A DNA stretch of 64,000 nucleotides from UBA1268 sp002694955 (GTDB lineage Bacteria > Planctomycetota > Planctomycetia > Pirellulales > UBA1268): contig JALCBP010000006.1 in NCBI GenBank assembly GCA_028066355.1, positions 1 to 64,000 on the forward strand. Direction: 5' to 3'. Of this stretch, positions 46,365 through 54,796 are shown piece by piece. Each line of letters begins with the position of its first letter. Positions within the stretch are counted from its first letter, which is position 1. The position numbers were made by a program, and so were the translations under genes. Below the pieces are notes generated by a model. It was given only the letters and a program-made list of their open reading frames with translations, had not been told where the DNA came from and searched no databases.

Positions 46365-46900
46365 GACGGGTGCCAGGGGTCATCCTTAACGCGTGCTTGC
46401 TTATTTACCGTTCGTGCTAATACAAACAGAAGATCACCCAAGCGGTTCAGGTATTCAATTGCATTTGCTGGAACCGTCGTTTCAAGACGACCTGCCAACG
46501 TAACAACACGTCGTTCCGCACGACGACACACTGTTCGAGCAACATGAAGAGACGCAGCCAAAGGGCTTCCAGTCGGCAGAATAAAACTGGCTAGTGGTTC
46601 AAGGGCCTCTTCATACTGGTCAATGGCAGTTTCGAGAGCCTCTACCTGGCAAACCTTGATTCTTTCATCGTGGTCACCTGGAGTAGCTAATTCGGCACCA
46701 AGTTCAAAAAGATCGCATTGAATTACCCGCAGCAGGTCGTCAAATACATCGGCGTTCGGTTGAGCCCTGGCCATCCCGAGATGACTATTCAGTTCGTCAA
46801 CCGTTCCAAACGCCTCAATGCGTGCATGATCCTTGGTCACCCTCGGACCTCCGAATAGACCTGTCTGTCCTGCATCGCCAGTTTTTGTATAAATTTTCAT
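46361..46900 (-). CDS. Cob(I)alamin adenosyltransferase, PduO type
   Basis: Makes adenosylcobalamin from ATP and cob(I)alamin. 179 residues from the ATG at 46900; the first 14 residues of the longer frame (46942) do not fit the family. ATP-binding start KIYTKTGDAGQTGLFGG, then EAFGTVDELNSHLGMA, RTVCRRAERRVVTL and NRLGDLLFVLARTVN, all typical. It suggests B12 use or salvage; no other cob gene is here. Coupled by a four-base overlap to glnD, an uncommon pairing. Confidence 0.94.
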   Translation of the reverse strand: MKIYTKTGDAGQTGLFGGPRVTKDHARIEAFGTVDELNSHLGMARAQPNADVFDDLLRVIQCDLFELGAELATPGDHDERIKVCQVEALETAIDQYEEALEPLASFILPTGSPLAASLHVARTVCRRAERRVVTLAGRLETTVPANAIEYLNRLGDLLFVLARTVNKQARVKDDPWHPS

Positions 46901-47039
46901 GCGTATCCTAGAATCTTCTCCGGTGCCGCGTGTGCAATTCATTCCTATACTAAGACGTATTTAGCTTAATTCTTTCGAAAATAAGTTTATTCAAGCCAAT
47001 TTTCCTTTGGAGCTAACGCCCGTGATACCTCTTAAGCAT

Positions 47040-48155
47040 ATGCCTTCCGCGCCATCACAACTGCTGATTTATTTGACTGCGATTCTATCATTTGTTTCAT
47101 TTCCTGCCCTCGCTTCAGAATACGAGAACACGTTTCTATCTAGCCCTGTGCGAATCACCGCTGGCCTAACAAAAGCTGGAGAAGGTTATTTCGCTCAGGA
47201 CATGAGCCGCATCTGCTACCAAGGCATCCCGGACAAAAAACCGTTTTACCAGATTTTTATCCAGCCGTTTTCATCATCGACACCAAGAATCGCAGAGCCT
47301 TTCCGCGTAAGCACTGGAACAGGAAGGACAACATGTGCCTGGTTTTCGCCGAATGGAAAACAACTGCTATTTGCCTCGAGTCACCTCGACCCAGACGTCA
47401 AGACAACAGAAGAGAACGCGATTGCTCAGGCCAAGGCGGACGCACTTGCGGGAAGACGTCGTCGATACCAATGGGACTTCGATCCCTTCATGGATTTATT
47501 CGTCGCCGATCTAGAAAAACCCGGTTCTCTGAAGCAACTCACAAATACACTTGGATATGACGCTGAGTGTTCGTTTTCCCCCGACGGGACCCGTCTTCTT
47601 TTCGTGAGTGATAGAGATGGCGACCCTGACATCTATGTTGCAAATGCAGATGGAAGCCATGTCAAACAATTAACAAATCATCCTGGATACGACGGTGGAC
47701 CCTTTTTTTCACCCGACGGCCAATGGATTGCATATCGGACTGATCGACTCGAGAAAGATCTTTTACAGATTCATGTCATGAAAGCTGATGGCTCGAATGA
47801 TGTTGCCATTACCCGAGGGCGAAGCGTTCATTGGGCACCGTTTTGGCACCCGACAAAACCATGGCTGATTTGGACAGGTGCTGATCATTCTGACCCGACA
47901 TCCCGTCCCAACTACGATCTCTGGCTTGCTGAGTATAGCACTGATCAAAATTCTATTCAGTGCGGCACTCCTTTACGGCTTACCGACCACCCAGGAGCGG
48001 ACGTCCTTCCTGTTTTTTCACCAGACGGAAAGCTTCTCATGTGGACTGCAAGTCGTGAAGCCGAGGCTGGAAAGAAGCCAACCAGCCAGCTATATGTAAG
48101 TACAATCAAGACTGCCAACGTTGACAATGCTCTCAGTACCATTAACAAACATTGA
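47040..48155 (+). CDS. TolB-like beta-propeller protein, secreted
   Basis: 371 residues from the ATG at 47040, which starts right at a signal peptide (QLLIYLTAILSFVSFPALAS). Repeated FSPDGxxxxF blades mark a WD40-like/PD40 propeller: FSPDGTRLLFVSDRDGDPDI, FSPDGQWIAYRTDR and FSPDGKLLMWTASR. It resembles the C-terminal propeller of TolB but lacks a clear TolB N-terminal domain, so it may be a stand-alone propeller. proC begins 23 bases downstream. Confidence 0.87.
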   Translation: MPSAPSQLLIYLTAILSFVSFPALASEYENTFLSSPVRITAGLTKAGEGYFAQDMSRICYQGIPDKKPFYQIFIQPFSSSTPRIAEPFRVSTGTGRTTCAWFSPNGKQLLFASSHLDPDVKTTEENAIAQAKADALAGRRRRYQWDFDPFMDLFVADLEKPGSLKQLTNTLGYDAECSFSPDGTRLLFVSDRDGDPDIYVANADGSHVKQLTNHPGYDGGPFFSPDGQWIAYRTDRLEKDLLQIHVMKADGSNDVAITRGRSVHWAPFWHPTKPWLIWTGADHSDPTSRPNYDLWLAEYSTDQNSIQCGTPLRLTDHPGADVLPVFSPDGKLLMWTASREAEAGKKPTSQLYVSTIKTANVDNALSTINKH

Positions 48156-48178
48156 CCCGAACGTCAGGACGAATCGCC

Positions 48179-49003
48179 ATGACACCCTTCGAAAACTCTA
48201 TCGCCCTCATCGGAGCAGGGCAGATGGGGCAGGCCTTGGTCCGCGGGTTCTGCAGTTCTGGAGAATGTGATCCGACCGCAATCATCGCCTACGACCCCAA
48301 TCCCGCTGCAGAGAAGAATCTTCAAGACACCATCTCGGGTGTACGGCTGACAACATCTGCTTCTGAAGCGACTCGAGCCGCTCGGTTTGTTATCCTCGCG
48401 GTCAAGCCTCAACATGCAGCGAGCGTGTGCCATGAGATCCAGCCTGCTATACAGGACAACTCGATTGTCATTTCAATCATTGCCGGATTGCCAACATCTT
48501 GGCTTTCTAAGGCTTTGAGAACATCCCGAGTAGTCCGAGTCATGCCGAATACACCGTGTCTCGTTGCTCAGGGCGTCTCAGCTATTTCCAATCCACCAGA
48601 ACTCGACACGAAAGACTGTGAGACAATTCAACGACTCTTCTCGACCGTCGGCGTTGTGCATTCCGTTCCAGAGTCGCTTCTCGATGCTGTCACGGCTGTG
48701 TCAGGATCAGGCCCAGGCTACGTCGCACTACTAATCGATGCTCTCGCCGACGGTGGCGTACAGGCGGGTCTTCCTCGACAACTCGCTCTTGATCTCGCCG
48801 TTCAAACGTTTGCTGGCACAGCCAGCCTCATTGCAGATACAGGTGATCATCCGGCAGTTGTGAAAGACCGAGTAAGTAGTCCAGGTGGAACAACAGTCGC
48901 CGGCCTTTCGGTACTCGAGAGAAAAGGCGTCAGAGGAGCTCTTGCCGATGCAGTAGCAGCAGCAGCAGAGCGTTCAGTGGAACTGGCACGCTCTATCACC
49001 TAG
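48179..49003 (+). CDS. proC: Pyrroline-5-carboxylate reductase
   Basis: Last step of proline synthesis, NAD(P)H-dependent reduction of pyrroline-5-carboxylate in the cytosol. About 274 residues from the ATG at 48179; the frame is open to a TTG at 48152 but that overlaps the preceding stop. The Rossmann motif is in IALIGAGQMGQALVRGF; RVMPNTPCLVAQGVSA and AVSGSGPGYVALLIDALADG form the active site region, and VSSPGGTTVAGLSVLE closes the family signature. Confidence 0.95.
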   Translation: MTPFENSIALIGAGQMGQALVRGFCSSGECDPTAIIAYDPNPAAEKNLQDTISGVRLTTSASEATRAARFVILAVKPQHAASVCHEIQPAIQDNSIVISIIAGLPTSWLSKALRTSRVVRVMPNTPCLVAQGVSAISNPPELDTKDCETIQRLFSTVGVVHSVPESLLDAVTAVSGSGPGYVALLIDALADGGVQAGLPRQLALDLAVQTFAGTASLIADTGDHPAVVKDRVSSPGGTTVAGLSVLERKGVRGALADAVAAAAERSVELARSIT

Positions 49004-49050
49004 CTAGCGAGCACAAGCCAGCGAGAACCTAAGTCGCTTCGAAGCTGCAC

Positions 49051-49368
49051 CTATCTGCCGCGTCGGCCCGCCTTCTTCTTTTTTGCTTTTTTAGCTAATG
49101 TCTTCTTCTTTGTTGCTTTTACCTTCTTCAGGCGGCGACTCGCCGGGCTTGATACTCCTTTTGTTTTCTTGGAGGCCTTTTTCTTTCCAGCTACTTTCTT
49201 TTTCTTAACAACTGACTTTTTTTTCTTTTTGGCCTTCCTTGTCGACGTTTTCTTTACCGTTCGCTTTTTATTTCCTGAAGATTTCTTTGCAGCCTTTTGC
49301 TCATTACCAAAAACATTTTCCCAGCCCGCGGCATAATCAGTTGTAGAACCAACTCGAATGACCGACAT
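49051..49368 (-). CDS. Lysine-rich small basic protein, histone H1-like tail
   Basis: 105 residues. The first 25 (MSVIRVGSTTDYAAGWENVF) are ordinary; the rest is an almost continuous run of Lys with Ala, Ser and Thr (KRTVKKTSTRKAKKKKKSVV and similar), ending in KAGRRGR. Such tails bind DNA or RNA electrostatically in bacterial H1-like proteins. The folded N-terminus is not a known DNA-binding domain. An AGAGGGAAGT site precedes the start. Nucleoid or RNA binding is inference. Confidence 0.8.
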   Translation of the reverse strand: MSVIRVGSTTDYAAGWENVFGNEQKAAKKSSGNKKRTVKKTSTRKAKKKKKSVVKKKKVAGKKKASKKTKGVSSPASRRLKKVKATKKKTLAKKAKKKKAGRRGR

Positions 49369-49476
49369 ACTTCCCTCTTCTCTTCATTATTGTTTTCGTG
49401 TATTCACTGTCCCGATCCATCCAGCCTTTTTCTAAACTATTTTTACATGACGGATGTGCTGTGAATGTACCAACTC

Positions 49477-49845
49477 CTAACCGATTTTTAAGCCAACTTT
49501 TCCAAATTCTTTTGGCAAAACACGTCGATCTGATGAAAGCTGACCGGATTGAATTTCCATGAACCATTGCTTGTTGCTGCATTCAGTTCGCTCCGCCTGA
49601 CAGAAAATGAGGCAATTCCGTCGACCAAGCAGCTCTGAAATACAAACGATTCCTTTCCCGCATTTCATGTCAGCCAGGGCATCGCCGTTGAGCCACATAT
49701 TGGGAAGATGGCATGGGTCTGCCACAAGATAAACCCTTTCACCAGCCACAACATTCGTAGGCATTTGGAACCAGCGCACCCAGACGGAATGGTGATCTGG
49801 CGTGACGTGTCGCTCCCATGCACGCTGAAGACTTATTTCATGCAT
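49477..49845 (-). CDS. Small soluble protein coupled to the reductase
   Basis: 122 residues from the ATG at 49845, chosen because it overlaps the reductase stop by eight bases (ATGCATGA), a coupling pattern. The longer frame to 49929 would run inside the reductase gene. Sequence: WERHVTPDHHSVWVRWFQMP, VYLVADPCHLPNMWLNGDAL, GIVCISELLGRRNCLIFCQ. It reads as a beta-rich globular domain of unknown family, with several Cys residues but no CxxC. Confidence 0.7.
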   Translation of the reverse strand: MHEISLQRAWERHVTPDHHSVWVRWFQMPTNVVAGERVYLVADPCHLPNMWLNGDALADMKCGKGIVCISELLGRRNCLIFCQAERTECSNKQWFMEIQSGQLSSDRRVLPKEFGKVGLKIG

Positions 49846-50890
49846 GAAAGCCCGCCGCCTGCTTCTCTGGTAGCACAACGGCCCTCCCCACGATTCGGCC
49901 TGCCCGCATTCGAGACGCCCATTCGCCAATTTCTTTCAAGCCAATCGTTTGCACAGGGAAAAACCCACTGACTAATGGCCATAACATAGCCAGTCTAGCC
50001 CATAGTTGTGCCCGTTTTTCACGAGATGGAAGACCTGATGCATCAATCCCTGCTAGTGTGATTCCTCTCAAAATAAATGGATAGACAGTGGTTTGAAGCT
50101 CAACACCACCAGCATTTCCGATACTTGCAACAGCTCCACCTGGGGCAACGACTCGGAGAACGCTCGCGAGCACGTTACCGCCCACGGTATCGACAGCCCC
50201 AAGGTAACGAGCACTCGAAAGTTGCTTTTTATCAGCAGGAAGAGCCTGTTGTGGAGATTGCACAGCAGAAGCTCCGAGTGACGTCAATACATCGCCCAGA
50301 CCTTCTTTGCGAGTGCACGCTATGACTCGAAATCCAGCCAGCGCAATCGCCGCTACTGCCAACATACCCACACCACCACTGGCGCCTGTGACAAGCCACG
50401 GTAGCGGCTCATCATGCTGAAGCCGCGACTGAAAGTCCCAGTCTATGGCCGCTCGCAAGCGTTCTACCGCTAGCATCGCAGTAAGCCCTGCCGTCCCCAT
50501 CGCCATTGCCGCAGTAGCAGAGAGGCTTTCCGGTCTCTGAATGATTGCGGATGGTGGAACCCATACTTCCGTAGCAAATCCTCCTTGTATTTTTTCACCC
50601 AATCCATTGCCAGTTGCCACAACAGGCGTTCCAGCGGCAAATGCCTCACAAGTGGATCGAAGTGTACCTGCAGTATCTATACCTGGCACAAGAGGTAAGG
50701 TGCGGGCAACACCCGGGTGCCCGTCACAGGCTAGAGCGTCTTTGTAATTAAAACCTGCAGCCTCGACATCGATACATACAAAGCCTTCATGGTGGCTGTC
50801 AGGCAAGGAAGCCACCCCTGACTGGACCGCACCATCAGGGTCTCGATCAACAACCCAACCATAGGGCTCATCAGATTGTTTAGTTGTCAT
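49838..50890 (-). CDS. Zinc-less medium-chain reductase, AcuI/YhdH type
   Basis: 350 residues, an MDR-superfamily enoyl/acrylyl-CoA reductase-like protein using NADPH. The start GYNYKDAL-equivalent is seen as AGFNYKDALACDGHPGVART with PLVPGIDTAGTL, TAGLTAMLAVERL, and the nucleotide-binding LVTGASGGVGMLAVAAIALA. VASIGNAGGVELQTTVYPFI and LRGITLAGIDA fit the YhdH/YhfP/AcuI branch, whose known members reduce acrylyl-CoA (DMSP degradation). The true substrate here is uncertain. Followed by an overlapping small gene. Confidence 0.87.
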   Translation of the reverse strand: MTTKQSDEPYGWVVDRDPDGAVQSGVASLPDSHHEGFVCIDVEAAGFNYKDALACDGHPGVARTLPLVPGIDTAGTLRSTCEAFAAGTPVVATGNGLGEKIQGGFATEVWVPPSAIIQRPESLSATAAMAMGTAGLTAMLAVERLRAAIDWDFQSRLQHDEPLPWLVTGASGGVGMLAVAAIALAGFRVIACTRKEGLGDVLTSLGASAVQSPQQALPADKKQLSSARYLGAVDTVGGNVLASVLRVVAPGGAVASIGNAGGVELQTTVYPFILRGITLAGIDASGLPSREKRAQLWARLAMLWPLVSGFFPVQTIGLKEIGEWASRMRAGRIVGRAVVLPEKQAAGFHA

Positions 50891-51099
50891 CTGCCTTCTA
50901 CTTTCCTGGCTTAGTTCCAGCTCTCAATCACCGACAACGAGTCTTCTGAGATCATTCCATAAGGCCCCACGACCGTTTTTAGCTTTCCTGCTATACTACA
51001 AAAACTGTATGTGCAATACGTGGAAAGCGATAGAGTAGCAGTTGTTACTTTGCCCGCACCACAGGCAACTACTCTCTATTCCCCCTACAGGAGAAAACA

Positions 51100-51429
51100 A
51101 TGGGAACCGCGATGGAGTTTACCGACGCTAATTTTCAGCAAGAGGTTCTTGAATCAGATGTGCCGGTGTTGGTTGACTTTTGGGCCCCTTGGTGTGGACC
51201 CTGCCGAATGATTGGCCCGGTTATTGAGGAGCTTGCCTCAGAAAATACGGGTACGTTTCGAGTTGGCAAAGTAAATGTGGACGACAATGGCAGCCTTGCT
51301 ATGAATTACAACGTTTCAAGTATTCCGGCGATCATGATTTTCAAGGGCGGTCAACTGGTCAACCAGTTCATGGGTGTCCAGTCGAAGGAGAAGTTGCAAC
51401 AGGCACTCGATGAGGCAAAGTCGGCATAG
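51100..51429 (+). CDS. trxA: Thioredoxin
   Basis: 109-residue disulfide reductase of the cytosol. WCGPC active site at residues 31-35 in FWAPWCGPCRM, the cis-proline in NVSSIPAIMIFKGG, and a typical length. Good ribosome site (CAGGAGAAAACA before ATG). Its last 62 bases lie opposite the end of the convergent sigma factor gene. Confidence 0.97.
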   Translation: MGTAMEFTDANFQQEVLESDVPVLVDFWAPWCGPCRMIGPVIEELASENTGTFRVGKVNVDDNGSLAMNYNVSSIPAIMIFKGGQLVNQFMGVQSKEKLQQALDEAKSA

Positions 51430-52903
51430 GCTTTGCCGTCGATCGCACCGGTCGCGAACGAGTATCAATTGTCCCTCGGCCCCTGTGTGGGCCGAGGGTA
51501 CTTACCTTCTCTAAACGACCCTCGTCAACAAAACCTGCAAGATCGGCATGAAAACCGGGCTGTCGTAATTTCTCAACCGCCTTGGCTTCAATCTGCCGTA
51601 CGCGTTCTCGTGTGACACCAAAAATTGTGCCAACCTCTTCAAGCGTATAAGAACACCCATCGGCGAGACCAAACCGCAGACGTAGAATCTCACGTTCGCG
51701 ATAGGAGAGTGCATTGAGGACTTTCCCCACTGAAGTTCGTAACGCGTGCTGATTCATGGCGCGAAGCGGGTCATCTTGATGACTATCACAAACAAAGTCA
51801 CCAGTTGCGTTTTCCTCGCTCTCACCCAAAGGCTGATCAAGGGAAACCAGCCGATGAGCCATACGTTCGATACAACACACATCCTCAAGGGGCATCCCGG
51901 AACAATCAGCCAGTTCTTCAACACTTGGCTCTCGACCATGCTCCTGAAGAAATTCCCGAGAAAGGTTTCGTAATTTCCCCATTGCATCCACCATGTGTAC
52001 AGGCATTCGGATTGTGCGACTCTGATCGGCAATAGCTCTGGTTATAGCCTGACGAATCCACCAGGTCGCGTACGTAGAGAACTTGAAGCCACGAGCATGC
52101 TCAAATTTATCAACCGCTCTCATCAAGCCCGCATTCCCCTCCTGAATCAGATCTAGAAATGCCAGCCCACGATTGCGATATCTTTTGGCAATCGAAATAA
52201 CAAGACGCAAATTTCCAGCAGCAAGCTGCCGTTTGGCAGTGTCGTATTTCTCTTCATAGGATTTCAATCGCGATAAACGCCGACGAAGGGTTCGCCGGGT
52301 CTCACCCAAGCCAATGTAGAGGCGGCGACATTCTTGCTGGCTCATATCACCTGCTTTGATTGCCAGATCACGAAGCTGTTTAAGCATCGGATCGAGTCTC
52401 TGGACCCGTAGCCGCATTTCCTCGACAAGACGAACTGCTTTGCCTCGCTGCCGAACTAATTGTCGCCAAATCTTGCGCCGTTCGGCCAGAGATCTTGTGG
52501 TCGACGTTGCCTGACGGAACAGTTTGTGATTTTCAGAAATAATTCCACGCAGAGTCTCCAGGTTCGGACGCAGACGTTTTAAAAGCCGTTTTTTTTCATC
52601 TGTGTTCGTGACAGAGACTTCAAGGGTACGATCAAGCCGAACAGTTCCAGCTTCAACACGCTCAAGGAGTTTGACTGCTGACCTGAGTGCGTAATCATTC
52701 CCCAGCAATTCATGTCGATAACGGCGACGCCAAAGCTCGATTTGACGTGCACTCTGCACCTCACCATCACGATTCAGAAGAGGAATGCCGCCCATCTGCA
52801 AAAGGTACAGACGGATGGGATCATCGATTGCCTGATTGGATTGACGGCTATTTCTGCTCTGAGTACTTTTCCGACTTGATGAAATGACAGGAGATGGTGA
52901 CAT
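51368..52903 (-). CDS. RNA polymerase sigma-70 factor, group 1/2 type
   Basis: 511 residues from the ATG at 52903 (the longer frame to 52993 begins unlike the family). Region 1.2: DDPIRLYLLQMGGIPLLNRD. A helical non-conserved insert of about 150 residues follows. Region 2: DLIQEGNAGLMRAVDKFEHA with RGFKFSTYATWWIRQAITRA. Region 3: EEDAMGKLR-like LRNLSREFLQEHGREPSVEE. Region 4: LSYREREILRLRFGLADGCS and GVTRERVRQIEAKAVEKLRQ. The full set of regions shows it is a housekeeping-type factor, primary or a close group 2 paralogue. Its end runs past region 4 by about 50 residues into DNA opposite trxA. Confidence 0.92.
   Translation of the reverse strand: MSPSPVISSSRKSTQSRNSRQSNQAIDDPIRLYLLQMGGIPLLNRDGEVQSARQIELWRRRYRHELLGNDYALRSAVKLLERVEAGTVRLDRTLEVSVTNTDEKKRLLKRLRPNLETLRGIISENHKLFRQATSTTRSLAERRKIWRQLVRQRGKAVRLVEEMRLRVQRLDPMLKQLRDLAIKAGDMSQQECRRLYIGLGETRRTLRRRLSRLKSYEEKYDTAKRQLAAGNLRLVISIAKRYRNRGLAFLDLIQEGNAGLMRAVDKFEHARGFKFSTYATWWIRQAITRAIADQSRTIRMPVHMVDAMGKLRNLSREFLQEHGREPSVEELADCSGMPLEDVCCIERMAHRLVSLDQPLGESEENATGDFVCDSHQDDPLRAMNQHALRTSVGKVLNALSYREREILRLRFGLADGCSYTLEEVGTIFGVTRERVRQIEAKAVEKLRQPGFHADLAGFVDEGRLEKVSTLGPHRGRGTIDTRSRPVRSTAKPMPTLPHRVPVATSPSTGHP
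51473..51498. terminator. Perfect 10-bp hairpin after trxA, inside the sigma gene end
   Basis: CCCTCGGCCC (51473-51482), six-base loop, GGGCCGAGGG (51489-51498). Strong and symmetrical, at 44 bases after the trxA stop, so it may end trxA transcription. No T-run follows on either strand. It also codes for part of the sigma factor tail. Confidence 0.55.
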
Positions 52904-53229
52904 ACGAGCTCTTTTCGTAGACGGGAAGTGGAAGCATATGCAGACAACGAACAATCGCTCGTGTCTTTGAAACCGCCTTCCACACCAGTGCATTCGCTAT
53001 GCCAAGAAGACGCCTAGAAGCCCGCCGGTACCGTTTTTTCGGCCAAAACGGCGGTTTAAAGGCTCCGCAAAGCCTACGTTGCTGCACTTGTACTGGATGC
53101 CGTGTCGCCTCTTGGCAACATGGCAACAGGTGCCTGTTGCCCGAAAACAGCAAATTTCCCCGAAAACTGCTCTCGATTTCAGGCCTAGGGCACTGGCTAT
53201 ACTGCGGCTATCCCGGGCGGAGTCCCCTT
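52904..53229. promoter_or_regulatory. Divergent region with hairpins before the sigma factor and coiled-coil genes
   Basis: Contains CCGTTTT (53031-53037) and AAAACGG (53045-53051) flanked by CCGCC/GGCGG that can compete for pairing. Also an inverted repeat GGCAACAGG (53122-53130) with CCTGTTGCC (53133-53141), preceded by an extra GGCAACA (53114-53120). These are candidate operators or leader structures. No gene seen. Confidence 0.45.
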
Positions 53230-54579
53230 ATGAATTATGTAATAGTTGGTCTCATCGTTGTTCTCTTACTTGCCGGCGCCACTGCGCTCGTGCTTGGACG
53301 GCAAGGTATTAACAGGACAACACTAGTTTTTGCGTGGCTTGTTCTTGTCGCATCGGGCGGCTTTATTTATCTCGCTGGCCGTGTCGGTGAGCGTGAGCGT
53401 GTCTGGCGAGAGAAAATCCGAACAACCACAGAGGAAATCAATACAGCAATCTATGGGAAATTTGCTGGAAAAAAATTTTTCATTGCAGATCTCGCCGGCA
53501 CTGACATCTCAGATGAAACAACCAAACTCCGACGTAAGATTCTTTTACTCGGAGGTACAGTCAGCACTACCAAAACTATCCGCCGCGATGTTGATGTAGT
53601 GGTTGTGGATGACTTGGAAAACATCCCCCCGCGCGCGAAAGAATTAAACATCGAAGCCATTGTCAAGTCGGACATTGACGATGCTCTAGCACGAACTCTT
53701 ACAGGCCTCAACACAGCCATCATTCATGAACGACGGGAGCAGACCAAAATAGAAACCTGGCGAAACCGCAACTGGAAAACTTCTGCATTCGCTCCTCCAA
53801 AAGTTGAGCCTGACGTGACCAAACCCGGGCTTTACCGCGTCGCAAATAACGGCACCCTGCAACTTACCTTGTCCGCCAAAGATACAGAAAAGCCGTTAAA
53901 CGAAGGCGCTGAGCTTGCGGTCTTCAACTTACAAACGGATGACAAATATGGGTTCCTCGGTGTTTTCAGTGTGAAAGCTGTAAAAGACTTGGGAGAAAAC
54001 ATTCTTTCTCTTTCTATATCCCCATTAGCAACTCCTGATGCACACGATATTGCTGCATGGAAAGATTGGGGATTGACCTCACGTGCCGCCAAGGATCCCA
54101 AAGTAGCTGTTTACGAAGACCTTCCAACCACCAGCGGGGTTTCCGTCGATGCCCTGACGGCACTGTTTGGCACCGAAGTGGAGACTGCAAATAATGGCTC
54201 TATCACATCCGGTGGAATTGAGGGAATGAGGCGCGACCTATTTGAAGAGCTATCTGCAATCGACGTCATGATCGATTCAATCAGTCTGGCAAAGTCGGCT
54301 ACTGAACGAGAGCGTGACCGAAAAAAACAAACTGCAAGTGATTTGGAAAAAGATCGTGACGCATGGGTAGAGGATCAGCAGTTCGCGCAGGCTGCTCTCG
54401 AAAGGCTCAATGTGAGAAATAGCCGCTTACAGAAAACGATTCGTGATACCAGAGCCAGCATTTTCGATTTGCGAAAAGAGCTAGCGGAACTTAACGGACG
54501 ACTCATGGCGGAGGGAAACCGGAAACAGCAAACAGGGGAAAAAAGTGCTGCCGACAGCGGAGCAACTGCTCTTCGCTAG
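53230..54579 (+). CDS. Membrane-anchored coiled-coil protein of unknown function
   Basis: 449 residues from the ATG at 53230; upstream in-frame sequence is not protein-like. Two N-terminal helices (NYVIVGLIVVLLLAGATALV and LVFAWLVLVASGGFIYLAG) with a soluble body. The middle contains FFIADLAGTDISDETTKLRR and a beta-rich segment (LYRVANNGTLQLTLSAKDTE). The C-terminal third is a coiled coil (IDVMIDSISLAKSATERERD, LQKTIRDTRASIFDLRKELA). No family recognised; the orientation of the body (inside or outside) is unclear. Confidence 0.8.
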   Translation: MNYVIVGLIVVLLLAGATALVLGRQGINRTTLVFAWLVLVASGGFIYLAGRVGERERVWREKIRTTTEEINTAIYGKFAGKKFFIADLAGTDISDETTKLRRKILLLGGTVSTTKTIRRDVDVVVVDDLENIPPRAKELNIEAIVKSDIDDALARTLTGLNTAIIHERREQTKIETWRNRNWKTSAFAPPKVEPDVTKPGLYRVANNGTLQLTLSAKDTEKPLNEGAELAVFNLQTDDKYGFLGVFSVKAVKDLGENILSLSISPLATPDAHDIAAWKDWGLTSRAAKDPKVAVYEDLPTTSGVSVDALTALFGTEVETANNGSITSGGIEGMRRDLFEELSAIDVMIDSISLAKSATERERDRKKQTASDLEKDRDAWVEDQQFAQAALERLNVRNSRLQKTIRDTRASIFDLRKELAELNGRLMAEGNRKQQTGEKSAADSGATALR

Positions 54580-54659
54580 CAGCCAATTTTCTCCTCGAAT
54601 TTTCAGTCACTCCAAATAGCTATCAAAACCGACTGCGAGCCCCCAAACCTCTGCTTTCT

Positions 54660-54689
54660 TTGACTGTTTTGCTATTTTCTGGCTATCCA
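54660..54689 (+). promoter_or_regulatory. Weak candidate promoter of btaAB
   Basis: TTGACT at 54660-54665 and TATCCA at 54684-54689 with an 18-base spacer, about 110 bases before btaA. The -10 is poor. I do not see a clear PhoB box. Confidence 0.25.
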
Positions 54690-54796
54690 TCGACGAAGGC
54701 TATGCATCTCCGTTACACTTTCGCTGAGGGTTTACGGCCTTGCCTAACGGCCGGAGACATACCATTGTTATTTTTTTGCAGGGAAAATATCCGCTG

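Noticed and set aside
54580..54796. PhoB box before btaAB
   Set aside because: No CTGTCAT-like direct repeats could be found.
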